Notes: generated by a model not told the origin, from the sequence alone. A stretch of 64,000 bases of DNA from Viola odorata (GCA_963691705.1 OY829539.1:60486327-60550326), one strand, 5' to 3'. Positions 32,563-45,495 are shown, counted from the first letter of the stretch. Numbers and translations: made by a program.

Positions 32563-33080
32563 TGATAGCATGTTTTTATGCATGATTTTCTTCCCATTTT
32601 CTCATCAATTCAGGGCATGATTCTGCTAATTTACCCTTGTTTTCATTACTATTGCAGATCAAGGCCTAAAAAGGGAGTTTAGGCAAAAATATGCATTTTT
32701 GGTGCATTTTGAGCGAATTCGAGCTTCAAGACCAAAAGTTGAGGTCCCGAGTCCAAATCAGCGTTCAAGGTCCCGAATCGGATTCTCCATTCGGGCCCCC
32801 GAAGGGCAAAGAACGGCATTTCCACGTGTCCTCTCGCCAAAGCTTCCACGTGATCCTCCTGACACTGTTCTGACGCTCTGCACTGACCACCAAATACCTA
32901 CCGCTCTGACCAAGTCAGCCCTTGAGCCCAATCTAGACCTGCCAAAGCTGGGAAAATCAGACAGCTTTATCCTTTTTCAGCTTTGTGCTTTAAGGAGCAT
33001 GGATCCACTTTCTTAGGCTTTCAATTAATGCATTTTGTCCCTAGTTTTAGGCTGAAGATATTTTGTGCTTAGAGCTCTAG

Positions 33081-33088
33081 TATATAAA
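33081..33088 (+). promoter_or_regulatory. LTR TATA box
   Basis: TATATAAA, repeated at 62259-62266 in the partner LTR and at 41026-41033 (minus) in the inverted solo LTR. Confidence 0.55.
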
Positions 33089-33137
33089 GGGCATCTAAGA
33101 GTAGTTTAGGACATATCTTACATCTCTTATCACTTAG

Positions 33138-34315
33138 TGATGTGATCACGGACCCCTTAAAAGCCAATTTTCATCCTCAAGACATATTGCCTCAAGGACC
33201 GATCATCCGAAGCCAAGCAAGAGGGTTGTCCCTATGGTTTGAAGGCCAAATGGGTGAGGAAGAACCCATTAAAACCAAGGCCTTGACATCAAAAGCTCCA
33301 TCCAAGAGGTCCTATGCAAGTTAGAATTGAGTCGCATATTTGCCACCAGAATATGGACAATCCAATGGCCTCCAATTTACGAGAACCGAAGCTTGATGGA
33401 AACTTCAAGATGTTAGCTTTCATTTGGGACAAGTTTCAGGTCAATCGGACGGGTGGATCAAAAGTTATGCTCATCGACATTCTGGCGCGCAGTGCGAATG
33501 AGCCTGGAGCTAAGCGTAATCACACTAAGCTCTTAACGTGATTACGTTGGCTAACCGTAATCACGCTAAGCTCTTAGCGTGAATCACGCTACCTACGGGA
33601 ATGAAATGGCATTTTTTGGTTCAAGCCTTAACGTGATCACGGTAAGCCTTAACGTGATCACGGTAAGACTTAACGTGATTCACGGTAAGGAAAAGTTGGC
33701 TAGCGTGATCACGTTTAGACCCTAACGTGAATCACGTTAGCTACTGTTTTGGGACGAATTTTGGGCTTTTCAAGCCCAATTTGTGTACGAACTATGAATA
33801 GGGTTTTTCTTTCTTTCTTGAGGGAGCTTTAGACATTTGTGTGATATTTGTAAAGTGAGTTTACTCCTTCTCTTATCACCTAAGCCTTGAGCTCATCACT
33901 TTAATTCCTTGAGAGGGATCGTTTGAGTTTGAGATTACTCCTCCCGATCTCTCCCCGGGAAATCAAAGTTTGTAATCGTATTGACGATTTATGTGAATGA
34001 AATATATATTTATTTGGTTGATCATCCATAGAAACGAGTCTCAATCTTGGCCCTCGGAGTATATCTTGATCAAGCAAACGTTGTGTGATTTTCACTACCT
34101 CGTGTGTGCTCATCTCCATCATTTCTATCCTTCTTCTAAATCTCGGTAACTCCCATCTTTCCATCGCTCTTTTGTGTCTCTTTCTCCGCTGCAACTCGTA
34201 AATCTTGTTATTTCCCTCTTTGTGGTCATGTGTGTGCTCGATGATTCGCTTGGCTAGATCCTCCTTAAGCTCCATATGTTATCCGGCTTACTTACCCTAG
34301 GTCGTGATCGCATCA
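33138..34315 (+). mobile_element. solo LTR of the LARD-like family, 1178 bp
   Basis: TGATGTGATCACGG to GATCGCATCA, flanked by CTTAG at 33133-33137 and 34316-34320. It is homologous to 20706-21865. The uninterrupted target is seen at 62305-62330. It contains the palindrome array at 33512-33740. Confidence 0.9.
33512..33740. promoter_or_regulatory. LTR palindrome array in solo LTR
   Basis: AACGTGATCACG and AACGTGAATCACGTT units plus CGTAATCACGCTAAG variants, corresponding to 21105-21287. Confidence 0.65.
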
Positions 34316-34539
34316 CTTAGCATAATTTATTTAGTTCTAGTTTTCTTAGACTTCTCTCTAGTTTCTCTCTCTAGTTCTTGTTAGCTCATCTCCAAATTTA
34401 CCGCCGGGCTTCAAACGGAATTTAGTAACAAAGTTTTCTTCCCTTAATCTATTTACTTATCTATTATGCTTTCTTCAATTATTATTTGTTCATCTCCAAG
34501 TATGACTAGCTAAATCATTAGTTCTTAGCAAGGGTGATT

Positions 34540-35042
34540 TGAGGACCCCGATCGGCATGACGCCATATCGGTTGGTCTACGGCAAGCCGTGTCACCTCCC
34601 GGTCGAGATAGAGCATAAGGCATTTTGGGCAATCAAGAAGGTTAACATGGATTTGAACTTGGCAGGCAAGGATCGCTGTTTGCAAATTCAAGAGCTCGAA
34701 GAACTTCGAGGGGATGCCTATGAAAATTCACTAATCTACAAGGGCAAGACCAAGGCCCAGCATGACAAGCATCTCGTAGTCAAGACCTTCACTACTGGGC
34801 AGAAAGTGTTGCTATACAACTCAAGACTGCGAATTTTTTCGGGGAAGCTGAAATCCAAGTGGACAGGACCGTATAAAATCACCGCGGTATTTGATCACGG
34901 TGCTATTGAGATTCAGAATCTGGACAACGGGGAGCCATTCAAAGTTAACGGTCATAGGCTGAAACCCTTCTATGAGGGATTCAAGCCCTCGACTGCCGAA
35001 GAAGCAAGGGTCGAGGACCCAGTAGTCCACGCCCCCGAATGA
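34540..35042 (+). pseudogene. integrase C-terminal remnant
   Basis: About 167 codons open from the deletion junction: [20 protein letters not shown], the region after the catalytic core of Ty3/gypsy integrase, then [20 protein letters not shown], and a stop at 35040-35042. It closely parallels the last part of the element A integrase (24730-25270). It has no start codon, and the catalytic triad and zinc finger are absent. Confidence 0.85.
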
Positions 35043-35755
35043 AGAAACAACGTCTGGGCCTAGACGATAATCAAGGCCAAGTGTGGGGACAACCCTCGAA
35101 TTCCTAACCCTCTCTCTTCAATTCCCTTGTCTCTAAATTCCGAGTCTAACCGTCTTTTTCTCTCTTTCCCACGCACATTTCTTCTTTTCCCTAGGTGGTC
35201 TTAATTAATTTGTCCCTTCTTATTCTCCTTTTAAACCTTTTATTCCTTTCTTTCCTTTTTTTTTAATTTTTAGTCAACTCTAGCTTTTCAAATTCTCTAT
35301 ACACACTTTTTATGTTACCTAGGTAAATTTCCAAATTTCTTTGTTCTCTCTCCCTTTCATTTAATTCCTTTGTCTCTCCCTCTCTCCAATTAAATGCTAT
35401 ATCCCCTACTTTATTAACCCCAATTTAATTCTTTTGGTTTTATTCCCCTCTCTCCTATTTTCAAATCCTTAAAGCTGATGTGCTTTTTTCGTTTCCCGTG
35501 CAGGTGCAGGTGCAGGCGCACGCTGCCCTTGGCACTGTACGTCCTCTTCCGGCGCGACATGTGGCGGACGAAGCCCAAGGAGATCAGCTCCCATCTCTCT
35601 CTCCACCTTTCCACATCCTCCAACCCACTCACCCACGCCACTTAACCGTCAGATCCCATCCGTTACCCAACCAAAACCCCCTCATCTCTCCCAATCAAAT
35701 CAAAACACAACATTTCTTTCCCTTCTTTCAAAACACAAAACCCTTCTTCCTCCTC
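35043..35755. other. spacer between integrase and ATHILA-type ORF
   Basis: Pyrimidine-rich, no supported ORF. TTTCCCGTGCAGGTGCAG near 35492-35510 looks like a 3' splice site, which fits expression of the downstream ORF from a spliced RNA. Confidence 0.45.
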
Positions 35756-37423
35756 ATGGCACGCACAAGCCTCAACCTAAACAAACCCACCACCTCTCAC
35801 TCATCTACTCCTACTCCTCTCTCCACTCAACCCTAGCCAAAAAACACCACCACCGATCAGTCGCCCACCGCCACTGAACCACTCGGATCAGCCTCCTCTG
35901 AAGACACTATAAACCTCGACGAGATAACCTTCACCACCGCCCTCCCAAAAATGACCAGATCTGGCAAAGTGCACCGCATTCCTCCAACCACGACCACCGG
36001 CAGCAAACCGAAAATGCCAACGGCGACGCCGACCCCTCTTGGCAGCCCCGTGAACTCCATCCCCCTCGATGTAAAACCCATTGGCTACATTATTCCCTCT
36101 GATACCGAGGAAGAGGATGGGGCACAGACCAGCTCCAGCCTCCGAGAGGCCAGGAGGGTCGAGAAGGAGAACGAGGAGCAGTTCCCTTGGGATTTCGACG
36201 ACCAGCGGGCGGCTGAGGAAGAAGACGGAGGAGAAGAAGGGGAAGAAGAGGTAGAGCAGCAGGAGCAGCCTGACGAGCAAGAAACTCAAGACCCTGAGTA
36301 TACTGCTCAAGGTCCTGAGGATGTTCGAGAGGACACGGCAGCAGAAGCCACCAACGAAAGAGAGGGTGAGATTGACCAACCTAAACCCCCCAGCCCGCCC
36401 CCGCAGAAGACCAAGGGCAAGGCCAAAGCCCAATCGACCTCTAAAGCGCCGGCCCAAGTGGAGAAGAGTGCCCCCAAAGCCCCTGCATCCAAGGCCCCAG
36501 CCTCCAAGACCCCGGCCAGCAAGAAAAGAAAGCTCCAGGCAACTCCCAAGGGCAAGGCAGCCGCAGTCGAGACCCCCCGCAAATCCCAGCGCACTGCAGA
36601 GGAGGACGACGATCTCGAGACCCCATCGCCTGCTTCGGGATCCAGACCCAGTTACCTGGTAACGGCTGACCTTGATACTTTTAATGAATTGTTCATTTTC
36701 AATGGTAAACCGTCTCTGGATAAGGTCACTTTGATGAATAACAAGGGGGTGGCCCCGTGCGCTAACCTAGATATGGACTTGTATGATAAGCTGGGTATTG
36801 GGTCCCGAATTCGGGAGTTGGTTAGTGGCATAGGATGGGAAAGCTTGATTTTCATGGATCAGCCTACATATCTAGAGCTCAGCCTTGAGTTCTTTGGGAG
36901 TTTTTGGTACAAGGCAGATCTGTTCAAGCCCAATGGTGGGATAGGTCCCGATCTCTCTGCTAGGGGATGCGTCAATTTTAGGCTGGCTAGCAAGTGGCAC
37001 CCTATGTCCCTCAACGACTTCAATGTCTACCTCGATTTCGCCAGTCGTGAGGACATTCAGGGGGACGTATATCAGAACGCCTTGACCACTGTCCCGGACG
37101 ACTTCAACAACCACCAAGCCCTCCGGGAGCTCACTGGACATCCCAAGGTCAAGTTCAACTCCCGCAACACTAAGGCTCATGGCATTCGAGACCTCTGCTC
37201 ACAATGTTGCAAATGCCCCCCAGGGTCGCTCTCCTATTCTTGGGTCCCTCGTCACCAGCTTGGCCTCGCAATTGTACACATGGAAGCTCCAAGAGCTGAA
37301 CTTATACAAGCACCCGAGTTCCTTCAAGCTCCTTGGTCTCAAGACCTTGGACACGATGGGATTCTTTTGTGTTACTAATGGCATCTTGAGCTTTCATGCA
37401 GATAACAAAGGCAAGATATAAGG
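35756..37423 (+). pseudogene. ATHILA-type ORF at env position, broken
   Basis: Starts MARTSLNLNK at 35756, meets TAG at 35834-35836, and stays in the same frame to about 37185. It has an acidic/Glu-rich middle, Ala/Lys-rich repeats (KAPASK) and a KKRKLQATPKGK cluster. The conserved region includes GWESLIFMDQPTYLELSLEF and FRLASKWHPMSLNDF. Near 37186 homology to the intact copy (22179-24164) jumps about 75 residues forward with a frame change, then continues GRSPILGSLVTSL and ends at 37423. Lesions: one nonsense codon and one deletion with frameshift. As in the intact copy, no membrane anchor is evident. Confidence 0.72.
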
Positions 37424-39334
37424 TAAGTTTGAGTACCCGGACCTATCAAGGCCCCGAGGCAAGTCTACTGCTCCCGAGCCACCTTCTGCCAACACAGCCG
37501 CGCCAACTGCCCCCGAAGAGCATGCCCCAGGTCCCGAGCAGATACCGAATGACAACACTATCCTCAGCTTACTCACTGATATCAGGGACTCCAATCGCGC
37601 CATCCTGCAAGCAATCCGAGCCCTCACCGTTGCAATCAAGCAATTCGACCCCCCTACCTCTTGATCCCGAACAATTTCAAACCCTCGCCCTTTGCCCCTG
37701 CGTGGGCTGATGTTGCAACAATTTATCTCCTGCTTAAACAATTTACATTTCTGTTTTAGTTTAAAAACTGCTATCTTTTTGTCTCCTTCCCGCATTGAGG
37801 ACAATGCGCTGCCTAAGTGTGGGGAGGAGTTTGAACTGCTAGTATTTATTATGCATGCTATATTTATCTCTTAGTTTATTCTTTCCTAAGTTTATGCATG
37901 ATACTTTTAGTTATTCTTTTTATTTTTCGGATTTTTGCCTAGATTTTGAAAAATGCCCCAAGGCCACACACCTGACTTATGCACATAGAATAAAAATACT
38001 GTCTATAGTCAAGGTCCCGAATGCGATATTCTTTGCCTGTTATGCCTTATATCCGCTTCAAGACCTAGACACCAGTAGTCACGAATCAGCACCTTGTGAG
38101 CACTTGAGCCTTCATGCCTATTTTATTGTTTGAGCGAATGCATGACTAGGTACTGGCTGAGTTTGCATGATATCCATGGGTATAGACACGATTAGACATA
38201 GGAAAGTAGCAAAAAGATCAAGCCTTCGCATCAAATTATTCTCTCTCATTTTTTTCTGTTCTGTTTTTCCTTCCTGCCCCCGAATCCCTTCTTTTTCCTC
38301 TATTCTAACCACTTGAATTTTCTTTGATCTTTCTCTTGGCAGGTGAGCGATGTTGTTGGGAGCACTATCGAGGGCTAGACTAGACAAACGAAGCAGCAAA
38401 GGCAAAGTGTGGGGATCCCGTAAAAATTCAAGACCCTGAATGCTGGCGCAAATTCAAGACCTCAAAGCTGAATTCAAGGGCAGACCAGAACAAAAAATCA
38501 CTTCCCATCCACAGCAAAACACAAGTGTGGGGAAGCGAAATCAGAATATCTTGCCCCCGAAGAAAAGGTCTCATTCCTCAAGCATTCCAGCTCTCTTCCT
38601 CTCTCGAAAAAAGAAGACAAACAGAAATATAAATAAAAGAGAGAGAGAAGAGAGCAAGACCAAACCTTGAAAGCCAAGAAGAGGAAAATCAGCAGCCAGC
38701 ATCCATTCAAGGTCCCGAGCCTAGGTCCCGAATGAAGAAGGCAAGGATCCCCCTCGAAGAAGAAAAGCCTAGTCTAGCTTTCTCCCCCAGCAACATTGTC
38801 TCACCATTTTGATTCTTTCCTGCCAAGGGAGCGTTCCAGGTTTGAGTTGGCTTCACCACCTTCTCATTTCACTCCCTTACTCTCCCTCTTCCCCACTTTT
38901 TCTTCTCAATATGCTTCCCCCATTTTCTCTTATAATTTATTTTCTTTGCTTCCCCTTCTTACCCCCGATGCGAAGTCTTTTAATTGCTAGATTGCCTATG
39001 CATGTGTCTAATGTACTCGGATTGATATGCAAACTTGGTTTTGTGCTACGTTTTTTGCATACTTGAGTGTTTAAACACCTAACCTTGTTCACGAGCGTGA
39101 GTGCAAACACCGATCCATGTGAGGATTGCTGGTGAATAGGCTGATGTGAAAAAGTCTCTTCTCAAGGGTCGTTATCCTTCTGATTTGATGCAGGTGTATC
39201 TAGGCGAAGTCTGTTTTCATTCGGGGTCCCGAATCTTGAAAGTAGCATGCCTATTCTCTGTGCTATGGTTTGGTGTGTCTGTTCTATTTTGGGGCTGTTT
39301 TAAATTTTGTGAATGCTCGAGGGCGAGCATTGGG
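37424..39334. other. 3' noncoding region of element B
   Basis: No supported ORF. It contains repeated GTGTGGGG motifs (37818, 38405, 38523), many GGTCCCGAA- and CCCCCGAA-type motifs, and a region (37780-37830) containing CGCATTGAGGACAATGCGCT, an imperfect hairpin conserved in inverse orientation at 16407-16425 and 22050-22070 of element A. Confidence 0.6.
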
Positions 39335-39350
39335 CAGTGTGGGGATTATT
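39335..39350 (+). other. polypurine tract of element B
   Basis: CAGTGTGGGGATTATT immediately before the 3' LTR TGATAGC. Confidence 0.7.
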
Positions 39351-41025
39351 TGATAGCATGTTTTTATGCATGATTTTCTCCCCATTTTCTCATCAATTCA
39401 GGGCATGATTCTGCTAATTTACCCTTGTTTTCATTACTATTGCAGATCAAGGCCTAAAAAGGGAGTTTAGGCAAAAACATGCATTTTTGGTGCATTTTGA
39501 GCGAATTCGAGCTTCAAGACCAAAAGTTGAGGTCCCGAGTCCAAATCAGCGTTCAAGGTCCCGAATCGGATACTCCATTCGGGCCCCCGAAGGGCAAAGA
39601 ACGACATTTCCACGTATCCTCTCGCCAAAGCTTCCACGTGATCCTCCTGACACTGTTCTGACGCTCTGCACTGACCACCAAATACCTACCGCTCTGACCA
39701 AGTCAGCCCTTGAGCCCAATCCAGACCTGCCAAAGCTGGGAAAATCAGACAGCTTTATGCTTTTTCAGCTTTGTGCTTTAAGGAGCATGAATCCACTTTC
39801 TTAGGCTTTCAATTAATGCATTTTGTCCTGATCGTCAGTCAAATACAGAATTTATAGTGCCCAAAAACGTGTGTGCACAAGAGATAATGTGTACAGTGGT
39901 AGTCGGGGTCGAACACAGGGATTGTGAGAGACTGATCTAAGGTCTTGAGTGTATTCGGGGGTGAAATGCACGAAAGGTAACAGTTAGGGGGGGGTTTTAC
40001 TTGGCCAAACAAGCTGGCCAAGACAGGTTTCGGGAGCTAACAATCCTGTCTAAGGAAGCAGTATTCGGGGTCCCGAATGTCACGTTCGGGGTCCCGAATG
40101 GTAAAATAAGTAGATCGGTGAATAATTCTAGAAATAATAAAACAAATCAGGAACAGGTGCAGAAGTATCAGCGCAGGCGTGAAATAGAACAAGAGTGAAA
40201 TAAGCACGAATAATCAGTTGGAGAAAGGGTTCTCGGCAAAGGCATTCTGGGTTGCATTCGGGACCAGATCGTCATCAGCTCAAGGGTATTCCATTCAAGA
40301 TGTCCTAGAAATGACATGGGGACCAGATTCCTCGGATATCCCCTACTTTTCTCTTAAGAGAAACTACCCCCCGTTTCCACTCATGAGGTAGTCTTGACAG
40401 TTCGCCATCCCTCCAGGCACGAATGCGGGAGGGTCATACTCGAACTGCCCATGAAGTTAAGAAAAGACAGATCTAGAGCTAAAGTCCCTCAGTTTGTCAG
40501 ACTCGTGACCCAGCTCTAATCAACTACCCAACCTATCTATTCGAGACCACTTTGACACAGTCAAGACTAAACAGATGCCTACTTGCTCATGCGACTTTCC
40601 TTCCGTATTCATCACATAAATGGCAGCATTTACACAAGATAATTCTCAGTTGATCAGGCCTCAAATTAAATCATGCAAAGATGTAATTAAATCGATGAAT
40701 AGTTGAATATAGCATCAAGAATATATTAAGCACATTAAGGCCTCGAATCTGCCCCTGCAACCCTTGAATCAGCCTTGCCAAGAACTAGGAATTTAGCTAC
40801 TCATACTTAAAGATAAACAAATAACGATTAAAGAAAGCATAACAAGTAATTAAATAGTGTAAGGGAAGAAAACTTGTTACTAAAATTCCGTTTATAGCTC
40901 GGCAGCAATGTTGAAGAAGCTAACAATGGCTAGAGAGAGAAACTAGAGAGAAGTCTAAGAAAGCTAAATTATACTAAGTGATTAAAAATTAGGAAGAGCT
41001 CCCCTTAAACTATTCTTGGATGCCC

Positions 41026-41033
41026 TTTATATA
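41026..41033 (-). promoter_or_regulatory. inverted solo LTR TATA box
   Basis: TATATAAA on the minus strand. Confidence 0.5.
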
Positions 41034-41499
41034 GTAGGGTTCCAAGCACAAAATATCTTCAGCCTAAAACTAGGGACAAAATGCATTAATTGAAAGCCTA
41101 AAAAAATGGATCCATGTTCCTCAAAGCACAAAGCTGGAAAAGCATAAAGCTGTCTGATTTTTCCAGCTTTGGCAGGTCTGGAGTGGGCTCAAGACTGAAA
41201 TCCGCAGGTGTTTGGTAATCAGTGCAGAGCGTCAGAACAGTGTCAGAGGGATCACATGAGCGTTAGGTGGGGTGACACGTGGAAACGTCATCCTTTACCC
41301 TTCGGGAGTCCCGAACTGGGAATCCGATTCGGGACCTTGAACGCTGCTTTGAACTCGGGACCTCGACTTTTGGTCTTGAAGCTCGAATTCGCTCAAAATG
41401 CACCAAAACGTTTGTTTTAGCATAAATTCCCTTTTTAGGCCTAGATCTGCAATAGTAATGAAATCAAGGGTAAATTAGCAGAATCAAGCTCTAAATAAG

Positions 41500-44351
41500 T
41501 GTCGCACCCCCTTTTTCGTTGAAAACGAGTTTAGGATCGGGACGGGCCATAATGATAGACGAGCGTTGGACTTGTCTTAACATTACGCAAAATGAAGTCG
41601 CCACCCTAATTTTGTAAGGTTTAGGGAACCTAATCGATGGCATAAAAATAAACAACTAAGACACAATGGTCTAAACCAAAGAACGATGGTTCGAGGTCGT
41701 ATTATGGACTTGGGAAGGTGTTAGGCACCCAAGTCACATCCTAAAAGGTTACCGGTATGCGAGGTGTTTTGAAAATATTTGAACATGTAATTTGGCCCTC
41801 TAAGGTGACGTTACATCTTAGCATTTGGGGCATGTTATTTCCGTTGGGGGTTCGAGGGATGGAGTTACCATTTTGTCTCGATGCTAGAGCGGACGCTCAC
41901 CCTTTTCATTGGGCCATGCATGACTTAGTTACTACGTGATCTATCATGGCTGAAACTAACAAAGTACATTTTTTATGGATGCACATAGGTTGGCATGGCC
42001 TTTGGAGCCATCATGCATATCACTTAACAAGAAGAACAGTTTATTTCATGGCATATAAACGTGAGTGATATAAACACGTAAGCATGTGAGATTGATTTTA
42101 TTTGATAGCAATTCTATATGTCATGCATACGCATAGGGTGGTTCTATTGTTACCTAAGTGGTCATGCTTACGATGAGGTTAAGGCTTTGGACCTTTGTTA
42201 TCAACATACAAGGAAACGTTTTAAGGTAATCTTACCTTTTTGGACGAACCCTGATCGATCCATCTCTTCAAAACCGTTGTTAATGACAATTAACATAAAT
42301 ACGTAAATATAACAAACATACACGATTTTTAACTACTTAACTAATTATTACAAACCACAGTTCAATAAAACTACTTATCTAAATATTACAAACCACAATT
42401 CATAATAAAAACTACTTATCTAATTATTACAAATTGGAGGTCGGAATAATTATCTAAATAATGATTACAACAATTGAAATAACTAATCAATATAACGAGT
42501 GAAATAAGTAATTACTTATTACAACAGGTTTAGTAATCAGTTATTAAGTTCAAAGATCAACCTACAAAGTGAGAGTGTTAGTACGAACTCAAAGATAATA
42601 AATAATAAAAGCACATACATCATTTATTTCATACAAACAGTCATGAAAATAAATAGATATATCATGTGGGCATTTCACAATTTGTATCACAAATTGACAC
42701 TAACATATAGCAAATAAAACCTCATTTAAAACAAACAATTAAATCATGGTAAAATACATGGTATATTAAATAAAACTCCATACTTGGTGTAAAAACAAAT
42801 AAAACAGTATACTGGTCACGTAGTAATTTTAGCAAATTAAACATGTTAAACATACGAAAAATTCAAACGAGTTAACGAAAATTAAATCGGCGTACGCAAG
42901 GACTAAATTGAGAAAAATAACACTTAAGGGACATGGGCTTGGCCAAGCCAAGCCCATCAGGCATTTAAATGAGGGAAGGGACGGGCTGAAGCCCGTCACC
43001 TTCCTCTTCTTCCTCACGAGAACAGCCAACGTGGTTGTTCTCCTTCTTCACGTCGCCGACGCTCCATGGCCGGCGACACCAAGCTCCCCCAACACCACGA
43101 AATACACCCTAAACAGCCCAGAACCAAAAACAGTAGCTAAACAGCCAGCAAAACAGAAGGAAAAGCCATGCGATTCTCGCGGAAAACGGGAATAAAAACA
43201 GTGGACAAAACAACAACTATTCAACACGAAAACGAGCTATACACCACAGAGAATTAAGCTCGCCTACACCCCTACCAAAACCCAGCAAACGCAAGCCATT
43301 TCGCTCACCAAACGCAAGCAATTTTACACTTGGAGAATAATATGCATTAACACGTATTAATGCGCATTAATTCCCAAATAAATAGTTCAAGCAGTAGGTG
43401 ATTAAATTGAAGCAAGAAAATACAATATTACTTGACAATAAATCAATTAAAGCAAGTTTAGATCAGTGATTGAGTTAATTCATGCTTGAACGGGAATTTG
43501 CGAAGAGAGAAGTTAGAGAGAGAGCTTCGAACACTTACCTGCAACGCTTTCCTTTGCTCTGATTTGAAGTTGATGATGAGTAGGTGCGACCACCCCCCGT
43601 CGTCTGCGCGGAGTCAGTAGCTCGCTATTTATAGGACAAATTGAAGAGGTTGAGGAGTTGAGTCGGTCACTCAGCCGCACGAGCTTCGTTCGTGCCGTGG
43701 GTCAAAACGAAAGCAGTCTCCGGACGTGGCCTCCAAGCTGCTTTCTCCATGTGCCTCTCCATTTAAAATCATATACGAAGAATCAATTTGGTTCGTGTCT
43801 GCACGCCTGGGAGAGCCAATCAGAAGGAAGGAAAAAAATTAAACTTGCATTAATTGCATTAATTCTCATACGAACGGGAAATTTCGGTACGAGTGAAAAT
43901 ATACGAAAGTAGAGATAAATCCGAGCCGAGGATACAGATAGATGCAGAAAAATAAGACGAGAAAATTAATATACAGTGACAAAATGCGGAAGTTGATTTA
44001 ACGTATTTATTTTCTCTTTCGGAAATAACAAAACGTTCGAGCGCAAAATAAATGTCCTTACGACAAAAATTGAGCGAAACTGAACGAGGCGTTATGAAAT
44101 AGAAAATTAACACGTAATTATCAATTAAACAAAAAGGGCGTTCTACGCTCGGTCCCGGGAACCTTACTCGAGACCGATAGAAGTTCGCGAAAAGACAGTT
44201 AAAAGTACGAAAAATTTAAAAGACGCGAAATGACACGAAATATTAACACAAATAGCCCATGATCAAAAATTGATTGAAATTTGACGCAAACGGGTTATTA
44301 AATACTGTAAATGCAATATTGACAAGAAAAATCCAAAATCGGGTAGCAACA
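41500..44351 (-). mobile_element. left LTR of the Tat-like element, 2852 bp
   Basis: TGTCGCACCC to GTAGCAACA on the plus strand. Relative to the right LTR it lacks 31 bp near 43127 and differs at roughly a dozen single positions plus two tiny indels. TATAAATA (minus) at 43633-43626. Confidence 0.88.
43626..43633 (-). promoter_or_regulatory. LTR TATA box
   Basis: TATAAATA on the minus strand, conserved at 61441-61448 in the right LTR. Confidence 0.55.
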
Positions 44352-44367
44352 GTTGCCCCCTCTTTAC
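44352..44367 (-). other. polypurine tract of the Tat-like element
   Basis: GTAAAGAGGGGGCAAC on the minus strand, directly before the LTR TGTTGC start. Confidence 0.8.
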
Positions 44368-44465
44368 TGTCTGATCAAAAATACAGTGTAACTGAGATTT
44401 TTGATAAGCAGTAAAGACAGTTGCCCCTAGTCTCTACCATATTTTGGAAATTATGAAGACTTACC

Positions 44466-44635
44466 TGAGAGTGGGGTGAGGAAGGTTGTCACCTCGGACT
44501 TTTACCTGAATTTTGTGAGGAAGCTGGTCACCTCGGACTTTTATCTGAATTTGTGAGGAAGCTGGTCACCTCGGACACTTGAATTTGAATTTGAGGAAGA
44601 TTGTCACCTCGGACACTTGAATTTAAATGATGTGA
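44466..44635. repeat. GAGGAAG...GTCACCTCGGAC tandem repeat, short array
   Basis: About four units of 40-50 bp containing GAGGAAG[C/A] TGGTCACCTCGGAC; the same unit reappears as the array at 45490-45865. Confidence 0.8.
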
Positions 44636-44817
44636 ATTGAAAGATATAGTTGTTCAAAAAGGATTATTAATTATGCAGAAATGTAGAATTATGTAAGTGG
44701 GAGTTGTAACGTACCTTTGCTCGGATATCTATTAAGGGTAACATACCTTTTGTTTTGATAAGGTGTAAGCGGGGGTATTGCACCTCCGCGAACTTACGTA
44801 TAGACTGAGTTGGAGAG

Positions 44818-45495
44818 CGATTGGGAGCCGCTGCGTTGTCGAGTGGTTGAAAGCCACTGCGTTGTCGAGTGATGGGAAGTCACTGCGTTGTCGAGTGATG
44901 GGAAGTCACTGCGTTGTCGAGTGATGTAAGCCGCTGCGTGGGTTGAGTATTCTAGATAGACAAGGTGTATGTGGGGACGTGACCAACACTAAACAGACAA
45001 GATGTAAAAAGAAAGTAAGTCTTACCTTGGACTTACCGCATGGACTGAAATGGAGAATGGTTGGAAACCATCGTATGATTGAATGGTTGGAAGCCACCGT
45101 ATTGGTTGAGTGGTAGGAAGCCACTGCGTTGTCGAGTGATGGGAAGTCACTGCGTTGTCGAGTGGTTGTAAGCCGCTTGGACTTACCGCATGGACTGAAA
45201 TGGAGAATGGTTGGAAACCATCGTATGATTGAATGGTTGGAAGCCACCGTATTGGTTGAGTGGTAGGAAGCCACTGCGTTGTCGAGTGATTGGAAGTCAC
45301 TGCGTTGTCGAGTGATGGGAAATCACTGCGTTGTCGAGTGGTTGGAAGTCACTGCGTTGTCGAGTGATGGGAAGTCACTGCATTGTCGAGTGATGGGAAA
45401 TCACTGCGTTGTCGAGTGATGGGAAGTCACTGCGTTGTCGAGTGATGGGAAGTCACTGCGTTGTCGAGTGATTGGAAGTCACTGCGTTGTCGAAG
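44818..45495. repeat. 26-bp tandem array
   Basis: About 15 units of GTTGTCGAGTGATGGGAAGT plus CACTGC, with the variant ATGGTTGGAAACCATCG. Two ~148-bp copies of a block starting CTTGGACTTACCGCATGG lie at about 45032 and 45177. Confidence 0.88.

Larger units (their letters stand above)
32563..34539 (+). mobile_element. 5' LTR of element B, 3'-truncated
   Basis: Aligns to the 3' LTR (39351-39828 plus 62219-62538). It is interrupted by the solo LTR 33138-34315 and breaks off after AGGGTGATT at about 34539, where integrase sequence begins. TATATAAA at 33081-33088. Confidence 0.85.

Noticed and set aside
41757..41939. 60-aa ORF present identically at 53321-53503
   Set aside because: Duplicate only because it lies in both LTRs of the Tat-like element; no evidence of coding.
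42829..43195. Short ORFs conserved with 60611-60953
   Set aside because: LTR sequence, same reason; indels between the LTRs break them.
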